DNA from: Bremerella sp. JC817
Lineage (GTDB): Bacteria > Planctomycetota > Planctomycetia > Pirellulales > Pirellulaceae
DNA length: 64,000 nucleotides
Assembly: GCF_040718835.1 (NCBI RefSeq)
Contig: NZ_JBFEFG010000281.1
Span: forward strand, 248,001 to 312,000
Reading direction: 5' to 3'
Part shown: positions 56,644-64,000 of the stretch, piece by piece
Layout of the letters: each line of letters begins with the position of its first letter
How positions within the stretch are numbered: position 1 is the first letter of the stretch
Translations under genes and position numbers: made by a program
The notes under the pieces: model-generated
What the model was told of the DNA's origin: nothing
Seen by the model: the letters and a program-made list of their open reading frames with translations, nothing else
Databases searched by the model: none

Positions 56644-59193
56644 CTAGGGGCGAATCTCGACCAGGTGGGACTGAGGCATCGCGTGAACCAAGTAGCGCTG
56701 ACTCACGACGTCCGATAGTTTCGGCAGTAGCGATTCGATTTCTTGCAGCAACAAGTGCAACGATTCGCCCGCCACCAAGGCATCAGGAGCCCTTACCCTT
56801 GTCACGTCAAACATCCGCACTTCGTGCAGAAGCGACATCGCCAGACGCTGTTCCACCGTATATCCGGCATGGTTGGCGACGTTCGGCAAGTCGTTAACGT
56901 GATCGAGCAACTGGGCCAATTGCCGAGAGATCGAACGGGGATTCGTTTCGTCGGTCACCAGCAAATCGAGTACTGCCCCGAGGTGCATTTCTTCCAGGTA
57001 ACGCGAGCGATAGGTAATCAAGCTATCCGAGATCTCTAGCAAGGCCTCTAAGATCGCTGTCAGATCACCGCTTGGCAAGACCAGGCAGTTCCGCATCAGC
57101 TTGGAACTTTGCGTCGCACGTTCCATCCGGCGGCCCATGTCCAGGAAATGGTAGATCTGCGTCCGTGTGATACTTTCCGAGATAATACCGCTAAACGCAG
57201 CCAGATCGAGGATCAGGTCGTCCAGCAGGGCCAAACAGTCGGACAAATCCCAGTATCCGGTCGATGGCGGCTTGAAGCTCTGATCGACCCGGTGCAGCAC
57301 TCGCCAGCTATCGGCCGACACGCGGTCGCGACTGCGGGAAGTGAGCCGGAAAATCTGCGTCACGATCGAACGCAAACTCATTGGATTCTGTTCGTCGAAG
57401 ATGTTCGCCGCCAGCGAGCGTTCGATCGGCGGCAACTGCATCCGCATTTCGGCGACCCCATAGCCAGTCTCGATGATTCCCATCTCGGCCATGGTTCGCA
57501 TCAGGATGACCACTTCGGGCATCTCGCTCAGTTGCTCTTCGCTGGTGAGCCGCGAGATGGTGGTTCGCAAAATGCGAGCGGTCACGTCTGCTCGCTCCAG
57601 ATTCCGTCCGAGCCAGTACAAATTCTCAGCGATCCGGCTCGGCAGTTCGCCGCCGGTTCGCTTCAGCTCGACCACGTGATCGGGCTGTTTCAGGAGACTA
57701 ACCCGCGCAATCGGGGCGGACGATAACACCCACGCGTCCTTGCTTCGTTCGCCAACTTGCAGCGACGCTTCGAGGGGCTCCAGTTCGCCGGTCAAACGGA
57801 CCAGCCCACCTGGCATCGCCTCGAATTCGTTTTGCCCCAGCACTGCGAACGAACGTAGCGCGATATGCGCCGGCCGTAGCCCCTTGCGGGAATAGACCGG
57901 GCTGGTCGACCGAACGACTTGTTCCTGGGCGATGTACATGTGCGGATCGGCCTGGATCATACGAATCAGTTTTTCGCGATCGCCATCTTGCCGCACGCGA
58001 TAGATGGGCGACTTTAACCCACGGCGTCGATAGGCTGGCTTGATCACCAGGTTGTCGATGTGTTCGACCACGTACTTCAGCGCATCCGGATCCCCGCAAC
58101 GCCATGTTGCCACGCCTGGCAAAATCAACGGCTCGCCCAGCAAGTGCGTGCACAACTGTGGCATGAAAGTCATGAAGATCGGCGACTCGACGATGCCTGA
58201 CCCAAGTGGATTCAGCACGACGACATTTTTCATTCGGCAGACCTGAAGCAGTTCCGGAATGCCGCCGGTCGAATGACTAATCTCCAGTGGGTCGCACTGG
58301 TCACTGTTTGGACGACGCAAAATGACATCGACCGGCAGCAAGCCACCCAACGTCTTCAGCATCACGCGATTGCTGCGGACGGCCAGGTCAGCCGGTTCAA
58401 CCAGCGTGTAACCAAGGTAGCGGGCGAGATAGGCGTCCTCGAAATAGTTCGGGCTCTCGGCGCCGTTGCTCAGAATGACGACCCTTGGGTTGGTCACTCG
58501 CGAGCATGCTCGCAGCACGGCTTCTTTCACCATCATGAAATAGCCGGCCAAGCGCTGGACGTTCTCTTTGTGGAAGAGACTTGGCGTCAAACGGGATTGG
58601 ATAATCCGGTTTTCAAGCGCAAAGCCGCTGCCAGAAGGAGACTCGGTCCGATCCCCTTGAACCCACCAATTGCCATCGGGCGACCGAGACAGATCGGCGG
58701 AGTAGAAATACAGATAGTTATTCCCAGGGGGATTCTGTCCATGGAAACAACGATAGAAGCCTGGATGGCGAAACAACACGTCTTCCGGCAAGATGCCGCT
58801 ACGAATTAGTTCCTGTGGGCCATACAGGTCCTGTAGGACAAGCTGAAGCAGCCGTCCACGCTGGCGTAAGCCGCGGGTAATTTGTTCCCATTCGGCGGCC
58901 GGCAACAAGACCGGAAGCGGATCAAGTTCCCATGGTCGGGCACGACGATCTTGTTCCGGGCTGCCGATCCCGGCACCGACATAGGCCATGCCGGTGCGTT
59001 CGAGAACTTTCTGCATTTGTTGCCAACGACGCTGGAACTCACCAGCGCCGATATCTCGCATCCCATCGACAAAGCTCTGCCAATAGGGGCGAATTTTCGA
59101 TCCGTCATGTAATTCGTCGTATATGTCAGGAATTGGCTTATACGGCGCAAACAGATCGGCGGACGCATCGTTTTGTGCGGGAATTCTGGTCAC
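56644..59193 (-). CDS. Fused circularly permuted ATP-grasp and alpha-E protein
   Basis: 849 residues. The N-terminal half (about 1-500) is a permuted ATP-grasp domain with RTESPSGSGFALENR, GLLPVDVILRRP, VIKPAYRRRGLK and RSFAVLGQNEFEAMPGG. From about 520 to the end it is an alpha-E domain, starting PSRIAENLYWLGRNLERAD. The Gly-rich loop of the stand-alone enzyme (ESGGYG) is replaced by RRRGLK, so this copy may use ATP differently. It is encoded between a small transglutaminase and a transglutaminase-DUF2126 giant in one transcript. A predicted amide ligase with built-in partner. Confidence 0.9.
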   Translation of the reverse strand: MTRIPAQNDASADLFAPYKPIPDIYDELHDGSKIRPYWQSFVDGMRDIGAGEFQRRWQQMQKVLERTGMAYVGAGIGSPEQDRRARPWELDPLPVLLPAAEWEQITRGLRQRGRLLQLVLQDLYGPQELIRSGILPEDVLFRHPGFYRCFHGQNPPGNNYLYFYSADLSRSPDGNWWVQGDRTESPSGSGFALENRIIQSRLTPSLFHKENVQRLAGYFMMVKEAVLRACSRVTNPRVVILSNGAESPNYFEDAYLARYLGYTLVEPADLAVRSNRVMLKTLGGLLPVDVILRRPNSDQCDPLEISHSTGGIPELLQVCRMKNVVVLNPLGSGIVESPIFMTFMPQLCTHLLGEPLILPGVATWRCGDPDALKYVVEHIDNLVIKPAYRRRGLKSPIYRVRQDGDREKLIRMIQADPHMYIAQEQVVRSTSPVYSRKGLRPAHIALRSFAVLGQNEFEAMPGGLVRLTGELEPLEASLQVGERSKDAWVLSSAPIARVSLLKQPDHVVELKRTGGELPSRIAENLYWLGRNLERADVTARILRTTISRLTSEEQLSEMPEVVILMRTMAEMGIIETGYGVAEMRMQLPPIERSLAANIFDEQNPMSLRSIVTQIFRLTSRSRDRVSADSWRVLHRVDQSFKPPSTGYWDLSDCLALLDDLILDLAAFSGIISESITRTQIYHFLDMGRRMERATQSSKLMRNCLVLPSGDLTAILEALLEISDSLITYRSRYLEEMHLGAVLDLLVTDETNPRSISRQLAQLLDHVNDLPNVANHAGYTVEQRLAMSLLHEVRMFDVTRVRAPDALVAGESLHLLLQEIESLLPKLSDVVSQRYLVHAMPQSHLVEIRP

Positions 59194-59244
59194 CGAGACC
59201 TCGGGCTGTCCAAAATGAGGTGTTTACGCATTCCCTGCGTGGGG

Positions 59245-62200
59245 TTACAGATGCTTGGTTTTACCCCGTCTCAAATCGAGCGTGAAGGGGAATTCGCTCG
59301 AGGACTCGTCCGGCGGAAGTTCAACATAACCAGGTGTATGCCCCATTTTCTCGAACCGATTGCCGCGTCGCGACTCGGCCTCGAAGGCATTCACCGGGAA
59401 GGCATCTGGGTTATTCCCCCCCGGGTGCCCTACGTGGTAGCGGCAACCACCCAAACTTCGTTGGAACCAGGCATCGTACAGATCAAACGTTAACGGCTCG
59501 TCCACGGGAATCGTGGGGTGCAGGCAGCTAGGTGGCTGCCAGGCTCGATAACGAACGCCTGCTACAAATTCTTGTTCGGTACCGGTCGGATGCAGCGGAA
59601 TGCGTCGGCCATTACACATTAAGTAGTGCCGGCCAGGAATTGCTCCCCGAATTTTAACCTGCATTCGCTCGAGCGACGAGTCGACGTACCGTGCCGTAAA
59701 CCCTTGTCCTGCTTCTTCTCCGAGGACATACCATGGCTCAATCGCTTTTCGCAGTTCAACCTGAACCCCTCGATGAGTGAATTCCCCTACCTTGGGGAAT
59801 TTGAACTCGAAGTGAGGTAAGAACCAATAAGGCTCGAGCCGGAAACCGGCGTCCTGGGTTTCCTCGATAACCTCAGCAAAGTCCTGGTAGTTGAAATGCG
59901 GCAGCATGAAGCGGTCGTGCAGACTGGTATCCCAATCGACCAGCGACGCCTTGTAGGGTTGCTCGGCGAAACGAGCCATCAAAGCCCGCAACAACAACTG
60001 CTGGGTCAGGCTCATCTGCGCGTGTGGAGGCATTTCAAAAGCCCTGAACTCCAACAAACCGCGGCGTCCGGCACTGCTATCAGGCGAAAACAACTTGTCG
60101 ATGCAGAACTCGGCCCGGTGGGTGTTGCCGGTGATGTCGGTCAACAGATTGCGGAAAACCCGGTCCACCAACCAAGGCGAAAACTGCCCCTTATCGGGGA
60201 TCTGCTCGAAGGCGATCTTCAATTCGTAGATTGAATCACGACGACCTTCATCGACACGCGGAGCCTGGCTGGTCGGCCCAATGAAGTTGCCACTGAACAA
60301 GTAGGACAGCGATGGATGATTGTGCCAATAGCCAATCAGGCTTCGCAAAATATCAGGTCGCTTCAGGAAAGGACTTTCCATCGGCGTAGGGCCACCCAGC
60401 ACCACGTGGTTACCACCACCGGTGCCGGTATGAGTTCCATCGCGATTGAATTTCTCGGTTCCCAAACGGGTATGGTGAGCGTCGTCGTACACGCCCGTGG
60501 TGATATCGACCAATTCTTGCCAGTTATTCGCTGGATGAACGTTGACTTCGATCACGCCTGGGTCAGGCGTCACGCTCAGATGTTCCACTCGGTCGTCATG
60601 CGGTGGCAAATAACCTTCGATGCAGATCGGCGTTCCCATTTCGGTCGCGACGGCTTCGACTGCGGTGAGCAGTTCGAGGTAGCCTTCCATCCGATCGACC
60701 GGCGGCATGAAGACATGCAGACAGCCGTTGCGAGGCTCGACACACAAGGCCGTGCGAACGACCTGGTTGATCTGAGCGGTCGAACCATCGCCACCCCAGT
60801 CGTTTGGCGAGAAGAACTGATCCGAGTCGAGACTCTGACCACTCATTCCTTGCAAACGGGCCGCGGTTCGATATTCTTCACCAGCGGCAGTCTTCATCGA
60901 CCAAGGCTTGCCGGAGTCGCCTCCTACCATCGCCGGTGAACGACGCGACATGAACTCAGCATAGCTTGGCAGCGGAGCCATCTCGCCCATTGGATCGAGT
61001 GGGAAGAGAGCCGCCGTTTGACCTTCTGTCTCATAGATCAGCGAGTGCAGCGGCAACCGCAGCCCCATCGCCGAGTCGCCAGGGATCAGGAACAGTTCGT
61101 CGCTACGGACGACCCATTCGCCACTTTCCCAGCAAGGCTGGGCGGCCCACCATAGGTAACGGACCGGCAGCACGCAGCCGACCGGCGATGTTAGCCCCTG
61201 CTCGAAGATCTTCGCAATCCGGAGGCGTTCTTCTTTGTTTTCCAGTTTGGAATCGTGGACGTCGACGTTGACAGGCAACCGACGTTCCATCCAGGTGTAA
61301 TAGAAGGCGTCTTCATACGCGTAATTAGCGTGGTTCGGTTCAACACCCAACTGCTCGGCCAGGCGACGGGTGAACTGCATCGCGGTATCGGCATCGTGAC
61401 CATAGTCGACCCCATCTTCGGCGAAGAGTGACGGGTCTTGCCAGATTGCCTCGCCGTCGCGACGCCAATAACATCGAAACGCCCAGCGTGGCAACGATTC
61501 GCCAGGGTACCATTTGCCCTGACCGTAGTGCAAAAAGCCCCCTTCACCAAATCGCTTGAACAAGCGACGCATCAATTTGTCGGCCAAACCGCGCTTCGTG
61601 GGACCGACAGCGGCCGTGTTCCACTCGTCCCCTTCCATGTCGTCGATCGAGACGAACGTGGGCTCGCCACCCATCGTCATCTTAATGCCAACACGCTTGA
61701 GGTGTTCGTCTACTTCGTGGCCAAGTGACTGGATGCTGTTCCATTCGTCGTCGGTGTACGGTTTGGTGACGCGAGGATCTTCGTGGAAGCGTGTCACCTT
61801 CATGTCGAAGTCGAATTCGACTTCACACTTTTCCAGCGTTCCCGATATCGGCGCGGCGGTGATTGGATTTGGCGTGCATGCCAGTGGAATGTGACCTTCC
61901 CCGGCAAACAATCCTGAAGTTGGGTCGAGACCAACCCAACCTGCCCCCGGAAGAAAAACTTCCGTCCAGGCATGCAAGTCGGTGAAGTCTTGCTCAGGAC
62001 CGGAAGGCCCGTCCAGCGATTTGATGTCTGGCTTCAACTGGCAGATGTAGCCAGACGCAAAGCGCGAAGCCAAACCAAAGTGACGCAAGATCTGCACCAT
62101 CAGCCAGGCGGAGTCACGGCACGAACCGAGTCGCTTTTCGAGCGTCTCTTCAGGCGTCTGGACGCCATGTTCCATGCGGACGGTGTATTCAATATCGTTC

Positions 62201-62658
62201 TGCAGCTTCTGATTCAGCGCGACCAGGAAATCGACGATACGACGCGGGGTCGTATCGATCCCCTTCAGGTATTCCGTCAGCAGCGGGCCATGCTCTTCTT
62301 CCTCCAGGAAGGGAGCCAGGTCGGTCTTCAGCGGCTCTTTATAGGTGATCGGATATTCTTCCGAGTCAGGCTCGAGAAAGAAGTCGAACGGATTGATCAC
62401 CGTCATCTCGGCAATCAAGTCGACGTCGACCTGAAAATGATCGACCGTTTCCGGAAAGACAACACGGGCCGCAAAGTTGCCGTGCGGGTCTTGTTGCCAG
62501 TTCATGAAGTGAGGCTGAGGACTGATCCGCAGCGAGTAGCTGTGAATCGGCGTCCGGCAATGCGGGGCTGGACGCAAGCGGATGGTCTGTGCCCCCAGCC
62601 CGATCTTGCGGTCGTAAGTGTATTTGGTCGAGTGATGGAGCGCCGTCAGGATCGCCAT
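59245..62658 (-). CDS. Transglutaminase-DUF2126 giant protein
   Basis: 1137 residues from the ATG at 62658 with TTTGAGG upstream; the frame extends to 62787 with a worse start. The N-terminal transglutaminase-like part (about 1-330) has a triad Cys about 180 in GSCRDSAW, His in LHAWTEVF, Asp in GLDPTSG. The rest is the DUF2126 region (COG4196), with TMGGEPTFVS, EDAFYYTWMERRLPVNVDV and NHVVLGGPTP. It often sits with permuted ATP-grasp and alpha-E genes. The gene is 51 bases upstream of the fused ligase. The reaction is unproven; proteolysis and amide synthesis are both plausible. Confidence 0.92.
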   Translation of the reverse strand: MAILTALHHSTKYTYDRKIGLGAQTIRLRPAPHCRTPIHSYSLRISPQPHFMNWQQDPHGNFAARVVFPETVDHFQVDVDLIAEMTVINPFDFFLEPDSEEYPITYKEPLKTDLAPFLEEEEHGPLLTEYLKGIDTTPRRIVDFLVALNQKLQNDIEYTVRMEHGVQTPEETLEKRLGSCRDSAWLMVQILRHFGLASRFASGYICQLKPDIKSLDGPSGPEQDFTDLHAWTEVFLPGAGWVGLDPTSGLFAGEGHIPLACTPNPITAAPISGTLEKCEVEFDFDMKVTRFHEDPRVTKPYTDDEWNSIQSLGHEVDEHLKRVGIKMTMGGEPTFVSIDDMEGDEWNTAAVGPTKRGLADKLMRRLFKRFGEGGFLHYGQGKWYPGESLPRWAFRCYWRRDGEAIWQDPSLFAEDGVDYGHDADTAMQFTRRLAEQLGVEPNHANYAYEDAFYYTWMERRLPVNVDVHDSKLENKEERLRIAKIFEQGLTSPVGCVLPVRYLWWAAQPCWESGEWVVRSDELFLIPGDSAMGLRLPLHSLIYETEGQTAALFPLDPMGEMAPLPSYAEFMSRRSPAMVGGDSGKPWSMKTAAGEEYRTAARLQGMSGQSLDSDQFFSPNDWGGDGSTAQINQVVRTALCVEPRNGCLHVFMPPVDRMEGYLELLTAVEAVATEMGTPICIEGYLPPHDDRVEHLSVTPDPGVIEVNVHPANNWQELVDITTGVYDDAHHTRLGTEKFNRDGTHTGTGGGNHVVLGGPTPMESPFLKRPDILRSLIGYWHNHPSLSYLFSGNFIGPTSQAPRVDEGRRDSIYELKIAFEQIPDKGQFSPWLVDRVFRNLLTDITGNTHRAEFCIDKLFSPDSSAGRRGLLEFRAFEMPPHAQMSLTQQLLLRALMARFAEQPYKASLVDWDTSLHDRFMLPHFNYQDFAEVIEETQDAGFRLEPYWFLPHFEFKFPKVGEFTHRGVQVELRKAIEPWYVLGEEAGQGFTARYVDSSLERMQVKIRGAIPGRHYLMCNGRRIPLHPTGTEQEFVAGVRYRAWQPPSCLHPTIPVDEPLTFDLYDAWFQRSLGGCRYHVGHPGGNNPDAFPVNAFEAESRRGNRFEKMGHTPGYVELPPDESSSEFPFTLDLRRGKTKHL

Positions 62659-62931
62659 AGAAGCCTCAAAGGATGTCGAATCGCGGGAGAGAAATGCCAC
62701 GGGGTGCATGAAGGCAATAGTCGACCCGGGCGCTCGACAAATTCGAACAAAACAAGGTACCCAGTGCCGCCTTCCTGCATTTGGCACGATCCGCTTAACC
62801 GGATTGCAAATGACGGGCCAAATGCGTAGTGACGCCAGAAACCTACCACTTAGAACAGGTTTTGCTGACAGGTGCTAAAATTTTGTGCACATGGGGCCCA
62901 ATTCCGAGCCAGCACCAGCCTAATCGCCCCG

Positions 62932-64000
62932 CTAGATCCGTTCTAGCCATAGAAGCCCATAAGGCTGCATGATTAGATCATCATGCGTCGCGATTTCTTC
63001 ATCCGAGATTAAATCGTGGAAAAATCGACCCAATCCACCGGTCCGGATATTGTTGGCCGGAACACGCTGCGATTCTTCCGTGAAGTTTGCCAGAATGAGG
63101 GTTCGATTACCCTCGTTATGTCGCACAAAACCCAATACGTGCGGATTATCGACCGGAACGAGGTCCATCCCCTGGCCAGCCAGCGACGGAAGCTTTTTTC
63201 GTAACGAAATCAGACGCTGGATCTTGCGGAAAATTTTTCCGCGAATCGCCCCGCCGTTTTGCTCGTCGACATCCTGCTGGAAGTCTTGCAGATATTCCCA
63301 CTTCATCTTGGGACGGTGGATCCAACGGGTGTCCCCCGCCTTGGCCGGATCCTTCACGAAATCATAATCATTCAGCATGCCCCACTCTTCACCCAGGTAA
63401 AGAAGCGGGATACCACCGATGCTCAGCGTGATGCCATACAGCAAACACATCCGCCGGACCGACATTTCGATCAGCTTCGGGTCGTGGAATTCGATCGCCT
63501 GCTCGAGGCCGGCCAGCGAAGCCAAGGTCCCTGAGATCCGCATATCGCCGGTGGTTGGATTGTGCTGGAAAGGCACCCCACGCGCGAATGAGCCTGGGAA
63601 CTGCCCGGTATAAAACTGATTGAGGAACTGACGGTGGTCGTAGCCGTTAATTCCAAGTTGGCCGGCGTCGTCGTCGTCGAATGTCCAACCTATGTCGTCA
63701 TGACAACGGAGGTAGTTCACCCACGCCGTCCCGATGGGAAGCTTATGGCGATGACTGAGCGACTTCTTTAGCAGTCGCGTATTGCGTGTTGCCAGCGATT
63801 CCCACAGCAGCGCCATCAAGGTTGGGTTGTACGAGATCTGACACTCATTCGCACCGATGTACTTCACCACCTCGTCCGGATGAACGATCGCCTCCGACTT
63901 GAAGACTAGCCCTGGCGCGGCGATGCTGGCCAGGCAGTTGAACGCTTGAATCAGCAGATGCGCTTCCGGCAGGTTCTCGCAGTTCGTGCCCATCTGCTTC
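62932..64000 (-). CDS. Amylosucrase (N-terminus beyond window)
   Basis: The frame runs from the stop at 62932 to the window edge, about 356 residues of the C-terminal part. GH13 signatures: [12 protein letters not shown] with the acid/base Glu, [10 protein letters not shown] with the transition-state Asp, GYDHRQFLN and GVPFQHNP, all close to amylosucrase rather than sucrose phosphorylase. Amylosucrase makes alpha-1,4-glucan from sucrose and releases fructose. With glgB in the same window it suggests glucan storage from sucrose. It is separated by 273 bases from the DUF2126 gene, so co-transcription is unsure. The barrel start is outside. Confidence 0.9.
   Translation of the reverse strand, partial: KQMGTNCENLPEAHLLIQAFNCLASIAAPGLVFKSEAIVHPDEVVKYIGANECQISYNPTLMALLWESLATRNTRLLKKSLSHRHKLPIGTAWVNYLRCHDDIGWTFDDDDAGQLGINGYDHRQFLNQFYTGQFPGSFARGVPFQHNPTTGDMRISGTLASLAGLEQAIEFHDPKLIEMSVRRMCLLYGITLSIGGIPLLYLGEEWGMLNDYDFVKDPAKAGDTRWIHRPKMKWEYLQDFQQDVDEQNGGAIRGKIFRKIQRLISLRKKLPSLAGQGMDLVPVDNPHVLGFVRHNEGNRTLILANFTEESQRVPANNIRTGGLGRFFHDLISDEEIATHDDLIMQPYGLLWLERI

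Overview
The window looks like chromosome of a planctomycete, most likely a Pirellulaceae relative such as Blastopirellula or Bremerella. This is inferred from a prepilin-like DUF1559 protein paired with a small lipoprotein, a planctomycete-type heme domain, degenerate J-domain membrane proteins, QFRG-type PQQ-propeller proteins, many secreted proteins of unknown function, and frequent GTG starts. I saw no rRNA, tRNA, CRISPR array, insertion sequence or prophage. Housekeeping and accessory genes are mixed and codon usage looks even.

Layout. 1-3421: an alpha-2-macroglobulin-like protein, cut by the window edge. 3870-6344: a membrane-anchored J-like protein with a duplicated module. 6575-14046: a plus-strand run of hexaheme cytochrome c, beta-barrel, HEAT-like secreted protein, PQQ propeller and aroA, closed by a terminator. 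14178-16152: a zinc ribbon, a secreted protein and a divergent cyclophilin lipoprotein. 16332-19980: a three-gene membrane glycosylation cluster (GT39-like, GT2, YbhN/UPF0104). 20229-24105: an N/Q/T/G-rich anchored protein and small secreted or hypothetical proteins. 24254-29911: topA, divergent from a PpiD/SurA-like foldase. 30065-35075: a frameshifted gene, glgB with an RNase H-like pseudoenzyme, an acyl carrier protein and a DJ-1/PfpI protein. 35539-36951: lipoprotein plus DUF1559. 37069-42748: AnmK-like, class I glutamine-amidotransferase-like, FabH/OleA-like, MATE and PAAR genes. 43146-47771: secreted proteins, a methyltransferase and a beta-barrel. 48003-50486: a copper-type P1B ATPase. 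51448-52722: an acetyl-xylan-esterase-like hydrolase.

53109-62658 is the strongest candidate for an incompletely understood system. Two converging operons carry circularly permuted ATP-grasp ligases, alpha-E domains and transglutaminase-like proteases. The plus-strand set has separate ATP-grasp and alpha-E genes. The minus-strand set has a fused ATP-grasp/alpha-E protein flanked by a small transglutaminase and a giant transglutaminase-DUF2126 protein. A hairpin with a perfect 16-bp stem separates the two operons. The family set is known from comparative genomics and is thought to make and cleave an amide-linked peptide or tag, but its substrate is unknown to me.

Second theme: several proteins keep an enzyme fold but lack catalytic residues. 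These are an RNase HI-like protein without its acidic residues, a gamma-glutamyl hydrolase-like protein with Cys replaced by Gly, a cyclophilin with Tyr for the catalytic Arg, and a divergent AnmK-like kinase. Third theme: a hexaheme cytochrome overlaps a beta-barrel gene by four bases, recalling porin-cytochrome conduits. Amylosucrase (62932-64000, cut by the edge) and glgB suggest alpha-glucan storage. All family calls come from reading motifs by eye; no database search was run.
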